The position numbers and the translations under genes are program-made. This document shows, one piece after another, positions 48,206-58,280 of a DNA stretch of 64,000 nt (its first letter is position 1; every line of letters starts with the position of its first letter). The stretch covers positions 34,681 through 98,680 of the forward strand of contig NZ_NEGJ01000011.1 of the NCBI RefSeq assembly GCF_002135415.1, read 5' to 3'. The notes under the pieces were generated by a model, which did not search any database, was not told the DNA's origin, and saw only the letters and a list, made by a program, of their open reading frames with translations. Source of the DNA: Acinetobacter sp. ANC 3832. Lineage in GTDB: Bacteria > Pseudomonadota > Gammaproteobacteria > Pseudomonadales > Moraxellaceae.

Positions 48206-49675
48206 ATGTCGATCTTTATTCGTATTTGGTTCTTTTTCGGTCTGATTATTTTATTGGGACTGTGGTTTATGTCCTATACATTTAATCAGCAAGTGAAACC
48301 CAATGTACGCCAAGTCGTTGAAGATACTTTGGCGGAGAATGCCAATATTATTGCGATGCTCGTGGCAGAAGATGTCTATGAGAATAAAGTTTCAACTGCA
48401 CAATTTGACGATAAAATTCAAAATGCATTGAATCGAAAAATTAACGCCAATATTTGGCAACATAATAAACAGCAGATTAACCAACAAATTTATATTACCG
48501 ATTCTCTAGGCATCGTCATCTATGATTCTCAAGGATTGGCGACAGGACAAGATTATTCGAAATGGAATGATGTCTATCTGACCTTACAAGGCAAATATGG
48601 CGTTCGTTCAACCCGTTCTATTTATGATGATCCAAACAGCAGCATTATGTACATTGCTGCCCCCATTTTTTACAAACAGCAATTATTGGGTGTCATCAGT
48701 ATTGGAAAGCCCAATAGTTCCGTACAACCTTATATTCAAAGGGCTGAAGATAAACTGATTCAACAAGCGGTATGGATTACCTTTCTGAGCCTATTTTTGG
48801 CAAGCTTGGTTGCCTATTGGCTGAAACATAGCATTGACCGTGTCCGCAAATATGCACAGGCACTCGCTCCAGTCAATCAAACCCCTTACTTCCGCTCTGC
48901 TGAAGAATTAAATCAAGTTGCCCAAGCTGTTGAACAGATGCGGGAAAAACTTGAGGATCGTGCTTATGTCGAACAATATGTGAATACACTCACCCATGAA
49001 CTTAAAAGTCCTTTGACGGCAATTCAAGCCAGTGCTGAATTGTTGAAAGAAGATTTACCCTTGGATGATCAACAACAATTTGCCACGCATATTTATCAAC
49101 AAAGTCAGCGTTTAAGAAATTTGATTGATCGAATGTTATTGCTCACTCGTTTAGAAAAATCAAAGCATTCACTTGAAATCCAAAGTATTAATTTATCAGA
49201 ATTGATTGAAAAAATTATTAAGCAACAACGCAGTCAAATTCAATACAAAAATATTCAATTATTAATGGAGATAGAACCTCAATGCATCATTCAAGCAGAT
49301 CGTTTCTGGTTGCATCAAGCCCTCACGAATATTCTGGATAATGCACTGGATTTTTCTGCGGATTCAGCCAAAATTCTCTTGCGATTAAGTGCTCATGATC
49401 AATATGTTCAGATTCAAATATTCAACGAAGGCGAATGGATTCCTGACTATGCTTTGAATCAAATTTTTGACACGTATTTTTCTCTGCCTCGCCCAGTCAC
49501 TCAGCAACGGAGTTCAGGTATTGGTCTGAGCATTGTAAAGAATGTGATTGAACAACATCATGGAAAAATACAGATTCAAAATGAGAAAAGTAGTCCTGAA
49601 AGTTACTTTGATCAAACCTTTTCACATCAACAAGGGGTTTTAGTCAGCATCCAATTGCCCAAGAACTTCACTTAA
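48206..49675 (+). CDS. creC: Sensor histidine kinase, CreC-like
   Basis: 489 aa. A first membrane segment (about 5-25) and a second (about 188-206) bracket a periplasmic sensor domain of roughly 160 residues. A HAMP-like linker leads to the phosphoacceptor His264 in THELKSPLTAIQAS. The N-box NILDNALDFS and the G box SGIGLSIVKNVI are intact. It is co-transcribed with creB. Its last codons overlap the first cre-tag-like repeat before creD. Confidence 0.9.
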   Translation: MSIFIRIWFFFGLIILLGLWFMSYTFNQQVKPNVRQVVEDTLAENANIIAMLVAEDVYENKVSTAQFDDKIQNALNRKINANIWQHNKQQINQQIYITDSLGIVIYDSQGLATGQDYSKWNDVYLTLQGKYGVRSTRSIYDDPNSSIMYIAAPIFYKQQLLGVISIGKPNSSVQPYIQRAEDKLIQQAVWITFLSLFLASLVAYWLKHSIDRVRKYAQALAPVNQTPYFRSAEELNQVAQAVEQMREKLEDRAYVEQYVNTLTHELKSPLTAIQASAELLKEDLPLDDQQQFATHIYQQSQRLRNLIDRMLLLTRLEKSKHSLEIQSINLSELIEKIIKQQRSQIQYKNIQLLMEIEPQCIIQADRFWLHQALTNILDNALDFSADSAKILLRLSAHDQYVQIQIFNEGEWIPDYALNQIFDTYFSLPRPVTQQRSSGIGLSIVKNVIEQHHGKIQIQNEKSSPESYFDQTFSHQQGVLVSIQLPKNFT

Positions 49676-49693
49676 ACTTCATCTAAATTTCAA
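49667..49693 (+). promoter_or_regulatory. cre-tag-like direct repeats upstream of creD
   Basis: TTCAC (49667-49671), TTCAT (49678-49682) and TTCAA (49689-49693) are spaced exactly 6 bp apart, an 11-bp period. The E. coli CreB site is TTCAC-N6-TTCAC. The repeats end about 70 bp before the creD start and begin within the creC stop region, as expected for an internal CreB-driven creD promoter. Confidence 0.6.
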
Positions 49694-49764
49694 ATACATC
49701 TCAAATAAAACACATCTCCATTTCGCATACTTCCCACATCAACATAACAAATAAAGGGACGATC

Positions 49765-51171
49765 ATGCGATCACACTTTCTCACATTGAAAATTATCGCT
49801 ATTGTGATTTTAATTGCCTTGTTTTACATGGGCTTATTCTTTGTTTCAGGGCTAGTTTCAGAACGACAAAGCTATCAACAAGGCTTTATTAAAGATATTT
49901 CTAACTCACAAATCAGCGCTCAAAGCGTTATTTCACCATTCATTCGTGTGCCTTACCAAAAGCAAACCACATGTACCAATGAAAAAAAAGAAAGCTATGT
50001 CTGCACTGAAGAACATTGGACATTTATTGGTGCGGATAATACCCATTGGATAGCGGATTTTAATATTTCAGATGATACCTATAAACGTACCATTTATCGC
50101 GCGATTAGCTATAAAGCACAATTAACAGCAAAAGGTGTTTTCCAAAAACCTGAAATGAAAGATCAGCCCTATCAATGGGACAAAGCAGAAATTGTATTTC
50201 CTGTCCATGATCCACGGGGTTTAAATGATAAACCAAGTATTCAAATTGGTGCTAAAACCTATCAGTTTGAATTTAGCAACGAAGGCAGTGAGGCTTCAGG
50301 CTTTGATTTTATGACTATTTCAGCACAACAACGTCCTGAAATAGCACAAGCGATTCAAAATGGTTTTAGCTTTAATTTAGCAGCAAACAGTACAGGTTTA
50401 AGTAAATTCACTTTAATTCCATCCAGTCAAAGCGTGACCTATCAAGCCAAAGGCAATTGGGCAGATACCAAATATGATGGACAAAATCTGCCTTATGAAA
50501 AAACCAGTATAAATCAACAATTCACAGCTCAATGGAAGAACATTGCACTTGGTCGACAAAACCTATCCAAGCTTGCTAACTGCGAAAGTAATGACTGTAT
50601 CCGCCAACTCAATAATTCAAGCTATGCCAAAGAAGCTTCTTATAACGGCGAATCAGTTGAAAAAATTGGGCTTTCAACCGAGTTTTTAGAATCTGTGAAT
50701 GTCTATACACAAACCGATCGTGCAATTAAATACGGCATCGTAATTATCATCATCACCTTTGGTTGCTTCTTCCTATTTGAAGTACTTAAAGGCTTACGCA
50801 TCCATCCCATTCAATATTCATTGGTCGCAATGGCACAAGGCATCTTCTTCGTTCTATTACTTTCTATCAGTGAATACTATGCGTTTACATGGGCTTATCT
50901 GGCTGCTGGCATCGCCTGCGTCGGATTAATGACTTGGTATTTGTATTTTGTGATGCGAGGCTTCAAAGCGGCAGCACTGTTTGGCATTATTCTCAGTACG
51001 CTCTATGCCATCATGTATTTGTTATTACAATCCAACGGCAAGACATTCCTTATTGGATCAGTCATTTCCTTTGTTGTACTTGCAGTGGTGATGTTCATTA
51101 CTCGACATGTAAATTGGTATCAACTCAGTCATAAGCCTGAACGTGAAATAAAATCCACTAATCTTTCTTAA
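49765..51171 (+). CDS. creD: Inner-membrane protein CreD
   Basis: 468 aa. One N-terminal membrane segment with the family sequence GLVSERQSYQQGF is followed by a large periplasmic domain (about residues 35-315). Five or six C-terminal membrane segments then begin at AIKYGIVIIIITFGCFFLFEVLKGLRIHP, the CreD signature region. CreD is the main effector of the Cre regulon; it affects envelope integrity and beta-lactam response, but its biochemical role is unknown. Cre-tag-like repeats stand upstream and a terminator follows. Confidence 0.92.
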   Translation: MRSHFLTLKIIAIVILIALFYMGLFFVSGLVSERQSYQQGFIKDISNSQISAQSVISPFIRVPYQKQTTCTNEKKESYVCTEEHWTFIGADNTHWIADFNISDDTYKRTIYRAISYKAQLTAKGVFQKPEMKDQPYQWDKAEIVFPVHDPRGLNDKPSIQIGAKTYQFEFSNEGSEASGFDFMTISAQQRPEIAQAIQNGFSFNLAANSTGLSKFTLIPSSQSVTYQAKGNWADTKYDGQNLPYEKTSINQQFTAQWKNIALGRQNLSKLANCESNDCIRQLNNSSYAKEASYNGESVEKIGLSTEFLESVNVYTQTDRAIKYGIVIIIITFGCFFLFEVLKGLRIHPIQYSLVAMAQGIFFVLLLSISEYYAFTWAYLAAGIACVGLMTWYLYFVMRGFKAAALFGIILSTLYAIMYLLLQSNGKTFLIGSVISFVVLAVVMFITRHVNWYQLSHKPEREIKSTNLS

Positions 51172-51181
51172 AAATGTTATT

Positions 51182-51210
51182 AGGCGAGCCTTCAAAGCTC
51201 GCCCTTTTTT
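51182..51210 (+). terminator. Terminator of creBCD
   Basis: AGGCGAGC - CTTCAAA - GCTCGCC is followed by CTTTTTT, 11 bp past the creD stop. Confidence 0.9.
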
Positions 51211-51241
51211 ATGCTTTATTTTTTATATTTGGAAGATGCTC

Positions 51242-51496
51242 ATGTCAAAATTTCTCATTACATCAAATCACAATCAGCTCGGTTCAGTCATTGAAAACTT
51301 AAAAATAGCTGATCTACAATTATTAAAACTCTGCCCTTTGCACAGCTCTCTTGCATTTTGTCTAAACCAATTACATTCAGCACATATCCACTTTTTAAAT
51401 TTAGGTAATTTAATTATCTGTGCCGAACATAATTGTCTATTTATTTTTAAATCTAAAATATTGATTCGTATGGAATCACTTACAACACAACATTAA
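51242..51496 (+). CDS. Small hypothetical protein, 84 aa
   Basis: The ATG at 51242 is preferred because GGAAG lies 7 nt upstream. The product (MSKFLITSNHNQLGSVIENL...) is rich in L, H, N and I, with three Cys residues and no membrane segment long enough to be certain. No family recognised. It sits between the creD terminator and the RidA gene. Confidence 0.45.
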   Translation: MSKFLITSNHNQLGSVIENLKIADLQLLKLCPLHSSLAFCLNQLHSAHIHFLNLGNLIICAEHNCLFIFKSKILIRMESLTTQH

Positions 51497-51559
51497 AGCG
51501 TATTTGCAGATGATTCATGTTCACGTAAACTGTTTTTATTTTTCAAATTTGAGAACGTG

Positions 51560-51916
51560 ATGGCTGTAGAAAGATTACATGTAGAAAAACGCTTTTCTGA
51601 AATTGCGATTTCTGGAAATTTAGTGCATTTGGCAGGTCAATTGGCATCTGATTTAAGCTTAGATATTAAAGGTCAAACGCAACAAACTTTAGATATTATT
51701 GATCGTTTTCTTGCCGATGCAGGCACAGATAAAAGCCACATCATGTCTGTAATAATTTTTGTCAAAGATATTGAGCAAGATTATGCAGGTATGAATGAAG
51801 TCTGGGATGCATGGTGTTCAGATATCCAAGCATTACCACGAACCTGCGTAGAAGCAAAAATGTATCGACCTGATGTTTTGGTTGAAATGACCGTGGTTGC
51901 TGTAAAACCTGAATAA
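51560..51916 (+). CDS. RidA-family (YjgF/YER057c) deaminase-like protein
   Basis: 118 aa. It shows the RidA pattern: LVHLAGQLASDLSLDIKGQTQQTLDIIDRFLADAGTDKSHIMSVIIFV, and at the end the conserved Arg/Glu of PRTCVEAKMYRPDVLVEMTVVA. RidA proteins hydrolyse reactive enamine/imine intermediates made by PLP enzymes. This one belongs to the Rid4-7-like branch (GQLASD) rather than classical RidA. A GTG 3 bp upstream is an alternative start. Confidence 0.88.
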   Translation: MAVERLHVEKRFSEIAISGNLVHLAGQLASDLSLDIKGQTQQTLDIIDRFLADAGTDKSHIMSVIIFVKDIEQDYAGMNEVWDAWCSDIQALPRTCVEAKMYRPDVLVEMTVVAVKPE

Positions 51917-51987
51917 ACTTATTCGCTATTCATAGTAAGCATTCAAAATGAAGGCTTTATGTAAAAAAATCTAATTTATCTGAGATA

Positions 51988-52021
51988 TAAAAAAAATGCA
52001 TGTTCAACATGCATTTTTTTA
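51988..52021. terminator. Bidirectional terminator, RidA / DUF2726
   Basis: AAAAAATGCATGTT - CA - ACATGCATTTTTTT has A and T runs on both sides, between convergent genes. Confidence 0.85.
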
Positions 52022-52035
52022 TTTGGTCTTTTACA

Positions 52036-52575
52036 TTAACCGTAAGCACGTATACGTGAGATACGCTCTTGATACAGATCAAGCTTCCCCATAAACTGAT
52101 CCTGTAAAGTTTCTGTAGTATGCATTTCAGAAAACTCCATCAAAAAATCTTCACGAAGTTGCTGATACTCAGGCACACCTACATAACGAATCACACGATA
52201 ACCTGCCATTTCCAATAAAGCATCTTGATAAGTTGCTTCACTTGAACGTTTCATCAAATTTGAATCATCCAAAGCCACGACAGCAATCACTCGGCAGTCT
52301 TTATCAAGCACAACGAAATCGGCAAATAGTTTTTGGTATTTACGACGGGTATGTAAATATTTAGTGGTGAGCAAAGCATCAAATGACACATGCGCCAAAA
52401 CATTTGCTTCAGGCAAAATTTCTTTAAGTCGAGTAAATGCAATCTGTTCACTCGAATTGAATACAGCTCTTTGTCTTAACGCGCTGTCATGTTGTTGCTT
52501 ATTTTTCAACCCTTTATAAGCAACGACAATCACGATTGCAAGTATTACTAAACTCGCAACAATCATCATGTCCAT
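52036..52575 (-). CDS. DUF2726 domain protein with N-terminal membrane anchor
   Basis: 179 aa. A hydrophobic segment (IVASLVILAIVIVVAYKGLK) leads into a cytoplasmic DUF2726 domain: FTRLKEILPEANVLAHVSFDALLTTKY, FADFVVLDKDCRVIAVVALDD and YQDALLEMAGYRVIRYVG. This domain resembles a PD-(D/E)xK nuclease-like fold (DFVV...xVVALDD), although E of the motif is replaced by A/L residues. The role is unknown. Confidence 0.8.
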   Translation of the reverse strand: MDMMIVASLVILAIVIVVAYKGLKNKQQHDSALRQRAVFNSSEQIAFTRLKEILPEANVLAHVSFDALLTTKYLHTRRKYQKLFADFVVLDKDCRVIAVVALDDSNLMKRSSEATYQDALLEMAGYRVIRYVGVPEYQQLREDFLMEFSEMHTTETLQDQFMGKLDLYQERISRIRAYG

Positions 52576-53078
52576 TGTTTAATTTCCTTTGGTATTTTTA
52601 TAATATTCGGTTCCAACGACCGAGTTTGTTTAATCTTATCGACAAAAAAAGAGCCGATATGTTCAATTCAAAATTTAAGTTTTAAAACGCTATTTTATAA
52701 ACACAAAAATTTTATCCGCGCTGATAATTAATTTCATTCTAAATGATTAAAATGTGACTCAATTATCTGTTCTTCATTATAAATTGAACTTACTTTATTC
52801 TATTCACTTATTATGACCAATTCATGAATATGTTTATGTGACTGTTATAACCATATTCACCAGTGAATACAACTCATTCCGATGAAGTTAGCATGTTCTT
52901 GTCTGACAATATGTACAACTATTGTTTAACTTGGACTCATTTATTTTACCCACAGTTAGGAAAAAGTTATCCACAAAACTGCTGTATTTTTGTACTCTCA
53001 TGTTTGTTACATGTAAAAATTTAAAATGATGTAAGTCTCAATAGGCTAAATTTTAACTTTATCTATCGCTTAAACAAT
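52576..53078. other. Intergenic region with paired DnaA-box-like sites
   Basis: 500 bp without an ORF. It holds a perfect DnaA box, TTATCCACA (52967-52975), preceded at a 21-bp offset by TTACCCACA (52946-52954), one mismatch away. The rest is AT-rich with several TGTGA/TCACA half-sites (for example near 52752 and 52836). Neighbouring genes are not replication genes. Confidence 0.4.
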
Positions 53079-53105
53079 AAAAAAGGATGCCTCAGCATCC
53101 TTTTC
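53079..53105 (-). terminator. Terminator of the YgiQ gene
   Basis: On the minus strand AAAAGGATGC - TGA - GGCATCC is followed by TTTTTTATTG, 13 bp past the stop. Confidence 0.85.
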
Positions 53106-53117
53106 AAATCAATCAAA

Positions 53118-55556
53118 TCAAGCTCTTGATTTCGATTTTCCTTTCGCTTTAGAACCACCAAATGGTTTCTTCGCATCACCCGTTTCACGTGGCGGTAAAC
53201 CTGTATGTTGCGTCAAAATCTGACCACGCTCAGGGCGTTTCTTGGTATTGGATGGACGACCTTGAGCATTTGTAGATGCATTACGCCCCTGCTTCGATGC
53301 TTGGTTACGCTCAACATTTTCAGTACTACGCTTTTGTGAATCACCAGCAACAGTCGAGTTTTTCTTACGTGCAGACTGATACTCACCTTCTGTACCTAAA
53401 GGTTGATAAGTCGGAATCAAATGATGTTTCGAATTACCAATTAAATCAGTACGCCCCATTTCTTTCAATGCTTCACGAAGTAATGGCCAATTGTTTGAAT
53501 CATGATAACGCAAGAATGCTTTATGAATACGGCGACGCTTATCACCTTTCACAATATCCACATTTTCGGTATAACGTGCCACTTTCGCCAGTGGGTTTTT
53601 ACCTGTGTGATACATCGTGGTTGCCGTCGCCATTGGTGAAGGATAGAAAGTCTGTACCTGATCGGCACGGAAACCATTCTTCTTCAACCAAATCGCCAGA
53701 TTCATCATGTCGTATTCGGTTGTACCTGGATGTGCAGCAATAAAGTAAGGAATTAAATACTGTTCTTTACCTGCTTCTTTACTATAACGATCAAACATTT
53801 GTTTAAAGCGATCATAAGCACCAATACCCGGTTTCATCATCTTCGACAATGGACCTTTTTCAGTATGCTCAGGGGCAATTTTTAAATAACCACCCACATG
53901 ATGCTGAACCAACTCTTTCACATATTCAGGGTTTAATACCGCCAAATCATAACGTAAACCTGAACCGATCAAAATCTTTTTGATGCCTTTCAGTTCACGT
54001 GCTTTACGATACAACTGTGTCAATGGTGCATGGTCGGTATGTAGATTTTGACATACACCTGGGAATACACACGATGGTTTACGACAGTTCTTTTCAATTT
54101 CAGGGTCTTTACACTGCAAACGATACATGTTTGCCGTTGGACCACCTAAGTCAGAGATAATGCCTGTGAAGCCCGGTGCAGTATCACGAATTTTTTCAAC
54201 TTCACGCAGAATGGACTCTTCAGAACGGTTCTGAATAATACGACCTTCATGTTCGGTAATTGAACAGAATGTACAACCCCCAAAACAACCGCGCATGATA
54301 TTCACAGAGAATTTAATCATGTCAAATGCAGGGAAACGTGCTTCTGCATAAACTGGGTGTGGTAAACGTGCATAAGGCAAATCAAATACATAATCCATTT
54401 CTTCCGTAGTGAGCGGAATCGGAGGTGCATTCAACCAGACATCACGCTCACCATGCTTTTGTACCATCGCACGAGCATTCCCCGGGTTGGTTTCCAAATG
54501 CAAAATACGGTTCGCATGTGCATACAGCACTGAATCTTCGACAACTTCTTCAAAAGAAGGTAAACGAATCACTGCTAGCTCACGTGCAGGCAATTTATGT
54601 TTAATTGCTTTAGAAGGTGCAGCTTGTAGCTGAACAATTTGTGTATCAGCATCCAAATTGTCGCCTTCACGAACAATTGGATTGGCAACAGGTTCTTTTT
54701 GAAAGTTTTGATATTTCGCGAGTGAATTGCCTTTATCTTGCTCAATTTCACAACCATCTAAATCTTCAGTCATCACATACGGATTGATGATTGGATCTAC
54801 ACGACCAATGGCATCAACATCATTCGATGCAATTTCAACAAATTTGGCTTTCGATGGACGGTTTAATTTATTGACGATAAACGCTGTACCACGAACATCA
54901 GTAATTTCATGAATTTTTTCGCCACGTGCTAAACGATGCATCACCTCAACGATTGAACGCTCACCATTGCCGTACATCAACAAATCGGCTTTAGAATCCA
55001 TCAATACTGAACGACGGACTTTGTCTGACCAATAATCATAATGGGCAATACGACGTAAAGAGGCCTCAATACCACCTAACAGAACTGGTACATCAGGAAA
55101 TGCTTCACGACAACGCTGACAATAGACTGTCGCTGCACGATCAGGACGTTTATTCGGTTGATTGTCTGGTGAATACGCATCATCAGAGCGGATTTTACGG
55201 TCAGCCGTATAACGGTTGATCATTGAATCCATGTTCCCTGCAGTCACACCCCAAGCAATATTCGGTTTGCCTAAAACACGGAATGCATCTGCATTGGTCC
55301 AATCAGGTTGCGCAATAATGCCGACACGGAAGCCTTGAGCTTCTAAAGTACGACCAATGATGCCTGAACAAAATGATGGATGATCGATATAGGCATCACC
55401 ACAGACCAAAATAAAGTCACAGCTGTCCCAACCGAGTTGATCCATCTCCTCGCGTGACATCGGCAAAAATGGTGCGGGTTCAAAACACGACGCCCAATAT
55501 TTGTCGTAATCAAACAGAGCGATCGGCGCTGTTTGAGCAGTATAAGCTGTAGACAT
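53118..55556 (-). CDS. YgiQ-family radical SAM protein
   Basis: 812 aa. The N-terminal B12-binding-like domain ([49 protein letters not shown]) is the UPF0313 signature. The radical SAM cluster motif CxxxCxxC is GCFGGCTFC, about residues 423-431. A further Cys cluster follows ([16 protein letters not shown]). The last 90 residues are a low-complexity, basic, probably disordered tail. The reaction is unknown for the family. It is monocistronic. Confidence 0.9.
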   Translation of the reverse strand: MSTAYTAQTAPIALFDYDKYWASCFEPAPFLPMSREEMDQLGWDSCDFILVCGDAYIDHPSFCSGIIGRTLEAQGFRVGIIAQPDWTNADAFRVLGKPNIAWGVTAGNMDSMINRYTADRKIRSDDAYSPDNQPNKRPDRAATVYCQRCREAFPDVPVLLGGIEASLRRIAHYDYWSDKVRRSVLMDSKADLLMYGNGERSIVEVMHRLARGEKIHEITDVRGTAFIVNKLNRPSKAKFVEIASNDVDAIGRVDPIINPYVMTEDLDGCEIEQDKGNSLAKYQNFQKEPVANPIVREGDNLDADTQIVQLQAAPSKAIKHKLPARELAVIRLPSFEEVVEDSVLYAHANRILHLETNPGNARAMVQKHGERDVWLNAPPIPLTTEEMDYVFDLPYARLPHPVYAEARFPAFDMIKFSVNIMRGCFGGCTFCSITEHEGRIIQNRSEESILREVEKIRDTAPGFTGIISDLGGPTANMYRLQCKDPEIEKNCRKPSCVFPGVCQNLHTDHAPLTQLYRKARELKGIKKILIGSGLRYDLAVLNPEYVKELVQHHVGGYLKIAPEHTEKGPLSKMMKPGIGAYDRFKQMFDRYSKEAGKEQYLIPYFIAAHPGTTEYDMMNLAIWLKKNGFRADQVQTFYPSPMATATTMYHTGKNPLAKVARYTENVDIVKGDKRRRIHKAFLRYHDSNNWPLLREALKEMGRTDLIGNSKHHLIPTYQPLGTEGEYQSARKKNSTVAGDSQKRSTENVERNQASKQGRNASTNAQGRPSNTKKRPERGQILTQHTGLPPRETGDAKKPFGGSKAKGKSKSRA

Positions 55557-55805
55557 GGTTTTTTATCTCGATTGGCAGATGGCGATCGGGAGAGATCTGT
55601 ATTGAATATTATTCATTTTAACATGAATCAGCTTCATCTTGCTTGATTAAAAAAAATACATAATCGGGAAATTGTAATTTCTATTTGTACTTCTTATTTT
55701 CTAAACAACGCTAAAAATAATATTTTTCCGACAAATGGTGGATTTACTATTCACGATATAAATCAGTCACTAATCATCAATTCTACTCTTTTATTGTTAA
55801 AATAA
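55557..55805. other. Divergent intergenic region, YgiQ / hydrolase
   Basis: AT-rich leader for two divergent genes, 331 bp in all. The only clear site is the CRP-type palindrome at its right end, listed separately. No ORF or hairpin of note was seen. Confidence 0.3.
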
Positions 55806-55821
55806 TGTGATTAATGTCACA
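55806..55821. promoter_or_regulatory. CRP/Vfr-type binding site
   Basis: TGTGA-TTAATG-TCACA is a perfect match to the CRP core TGTGA-N6-TCACA with A/T flanks. Its centre is about 75 bp before the start codon of the alpha/beta hydrolase gene, a good position for activation of that gene. Confidence 0.55.
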
Positions 55822-55887
55822 AAAGCAAATCATTTATTAGATAGATTTAATTAAGCTCTTATTCAAAGAAGAAATGGATTAAAACAA

Positions 55888-56904
55888 ATGATTCTAAAAA
55901 AGCTGTTTATTTCACTGATGGTTTTTATTCAAAGCTTCGCTTGGGCAGCATCTTCCAAAGAACAATTCTATAAAGATCAGGAAGCATGGAAAAAACTTCA
56001 GCTTAGATTACCTTCAGGTTATCAACTTGATAATAGCTCACAGCCACAAGAATATTATTGGCAATGGAAAAATAATCAAGTGCATGTGGATTATTATCCT
56101 AATCCAAACTCAAAGGCTAAAGTCATTTTATTACACGGTGTTGGAACTAATGGTCGGCAGATGAGTTTGGTTTTAGGGCATCCGCTTGCACAAGCAGGCT
56201 ATGAAACCATGGCTTTGGATTTACCCGGCTATGGTCTCACACTATATCCATCGAAAAGTGCAATTCGTTATGAAGACTGGATTCAACTGGTCAGTGATTT
56301 TGTCAACAATGAAGCCAAGAAAGACAATCGCCCTATTTTTCTCTATGGGCTTTCGGCAGGTGGGATGCTGACTCTGCATGTTGCAATGCAAAATAAAAAT
56401 ATTAAAGGCGTGATTGGCATGACCTTTTTAGATCAGGAATATACCAATGTTAAAAAAGGAACCATGCGCTTTAGTTCACTGAGTTTTGCAATTTTACCTG
56501 CAATGAAAATCACAGCCAAAACACCTTTTGGGAGCATGCCTGTGCCAATGTCATTAGTGTCGCAAATGTCTAAACTGACCAATGATCCAGGAGCCTTAAA
56601 AATCATGCTGAATGATAAAACTTCGGCAGGTAATACCATGTCGATTAGCTTCTTAAACAGCTATATGAATTATAAACCACCTTATAATATTTCTGGATTT
56701 ACCCAATGCCCTGTTTTACTGACCCAACCTGAACTTGATCGTTGGACACCGTATGAACTGAGTGAGCCTGTTTTAAATAAACTGACTGTTCCACATAAAG
56801 TGGTTATTTTATCAGGTGGTGGACACTACCCAGTTGAAAAAACTGCGCTTGAGCAACTTCTAAAAAGTAGCATTGAATTTATTCAGCAAAACTTACCCGT
56901 TTAA
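55888..56904 (+). CDS. Exported alpha/beta hydrolase
   Basis: 338 aa. A signal peptide (MILKKLFISLMVFIQSFAWAAS) precedes an alpha/beta hydrolase fold. The oxyanion segment is LLHGVGTNGRQM, the nucleophile elbow GLSAGG (near residue 160), the acid probably Asp in LTQPELDRWTP, and the base His in SGGGHYPVEK. It is likely a periplasmic or secreted lipase/esterase-like enzyme; the substrate is unknown. Its stop codon overlaps that of the convergent MFS gene, and no terminator separates them. Confidence 0.82.
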   Translation: MILKKLFISLMVFIQSFAWAASSKEQFYKDQEAWKKLQLRLPSGYQLDNSSQPQEYYWQWKNNQVHVDYYPNPNSKAKVILLHGVGTNGRQMSLVLGHPLAQAGYETMALDLPGYGLTLYPSKSAIRYEDWIQLVSDFVNNEAKKDNRPIFLYGLSAGGMLTLHVAMQNKNIKGVIGMTFLDQEYTNVKKGTMRFSSLSFAILPAMKITAKTPFGSMPVPMSLVSQMSKLTNDPGALKIMLNDKTSAGNTMSISFLNSYMNYKPPYNISGFTQCPVLLTQPELDRWTPYELSEPVLNKLTVPHKVVILSGGGHYPVEKTALEQLLKSSIEFIQQNLPV

Positions 56905-58106
56905 AAAGCTGTATTGCTTTTCATTGTTTTTAATTTAACAGCAATACACAGCCCGATGAGTAAAATGCAGGTGATGGTGACGGTCAGCCCAAGCCATCCA
57001 AAATGCTCCCAGACTAAACCGCTACCACTGCCTAAAATACTTGAACCTAAGTAATAACAGAATAAATATAACGATGAACCCACTGCACGATATTGTAGGG
57101 ATTGCACAGAGACCCAACTGCTTGACGTTGAATGTGCTGCAAAAAATGAAAAAGTAAAAATCAATAAGCCCAATAAAATAAACCAGATAGAGGGAATCAG
57201 CATGATCCATAACCCCAAAATCATACTTAAAAACATGAAAATGAGTACTTTTTCACGTCCGAACTTTTGGCTCCAACTGGCTGCACGTGGTGAGCTATAA
57301 ATGCCCGATAAATAAGCCACTGAAATCAGACCTATCCATGTTTGTGAAAGTTCAAATGGTTTTTCCAGTAGATGGTAACTCATGTAATTGAATACCGTCA
57401 CAAAGCAACCCATGAGAATAAAACCTTCGGCAAACAGTAAGCGTAGCTTAGGATCAGATAAATTCTTTTTAAAAGATTCTTTAAAACGTGAAAATTGAAT
57501 TGGGTAGGCTTTAAAATGTTTCGATGCCGGCAAAGCCAAATAAAAGATGATAGCAATAATAAAATTCAATACGCCAATAATTAATGTTGCTGTTTGCCAT
57601 GAAATAAAATCTAACAATACACCTGCAATCAACCGTCCTCCCATTCCTCCAATCGCTGTGCCTGAAATATATAATCCCATGGCAAAGCCAACATCTTTTT
57701 GCGCAATTTCCTCGCCAATATAAGTCATGGCAACTGAAGCTACACCACTGACAGCTAAGCCAATCATCATTCGTGTGGCTAAAAATATTTCCCAATAAGG
57801 TAAAAATGAGCTGATCAATAATAAAGTTGCTGTAGAAAATAGCGATATTGCCATGATTTGTTTTCGACCAAAACGATCAGAAATCAAACCTGCAAACAGT
57901 AAGCCTAAAGCCAAAGCAATGGTCGACAATGAGAGTGGAAAACTACTATTGGTCGCTGTGGTTTGAAAGAATTTTGCCAAGAATGGCATCATGGGTTGTA
58001 CGCAATATAAGGAGGAAAATATAGCGAATCCCGCCAAGAATAATGAGAGTAAAATCGCCTTAAATGGCTGAGTACCATACTCTATATAGCTTGTAGATTC
58101 AGACAT
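56901..58106 (-). CDS. MFS transporter (YnfM-like, DHA1)
   Basis: 401 aa, twelve membrane segments. The first helix (AIFSSLYCVQPMMPFLAKFFQTTATNSSFPLS) and the loop motif GLISDRFGRKQIMA match YnfM-type exporters. Motif C appears as GGMGGRLIAGVLLD. It belongs to the arabinose-polymer/chloramphenicol-efflux-like DHA1 branch. Substrate unknown. A LysR-type regulator, often next to ynfM, is not present here. Confidence 0.85.
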   Translation of the reverse strand: MSESTSYIEYGTQPFKAILLSLFLAGFAIFSSLYCVQPMMPFLAKFFQTTATNSSFPLSLSTIALALGLLFAGLISDRFGRKQIMAISLFSTATLLLISSFLPYWEIFLATRMMIGLAVSGVASVAMTYIGEEIAQKDVGFAMGLYISGTAIGGMGGRLIAGVLLDFISWQTATLIIGVLNFIIAIIFYLALPASKHFKAYPIQFSRFKESFKKNLSDPKLRLLFAEGFILMGCFVTVFNYMSYHLLEKPFELSQTWIGLISVAYLSGIYSSPRAASWSQKFGREKVLIFMFLSMILGLWIMLIPSIWFILLGLLIFTFSFFAAHSTSSSWVSVQSLQYRAVGSSLYLFCYYLGSSILGSGSGLVWEHFGWLGLTVTITCILLIGLCIAVKLKTMKSNTAF

Positions 58107-58280
58107 AATTACTCCTTAGGTCTGAATCAGTATACGCCTGTTTTTATTGCTAAGAAATTAAAGCCCAATTCTTAAGCTTTAATTTCTTACTTTTATTGAT
58201 GAGTAAGCTTTTAGTTTAGTGCCTTTTATTTCGTCTGAAAGCAGAGAAATAAAGAGCTTGTTCACGCTTATGTAAGATGT

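Noticed and set aside
58266..58280. TGTAAG half-site near 58.27 kb as another GacA box
   Set aside because: There is no CTTACA arm at a 6-bp spacing and no GGA-rich RNA beside it.
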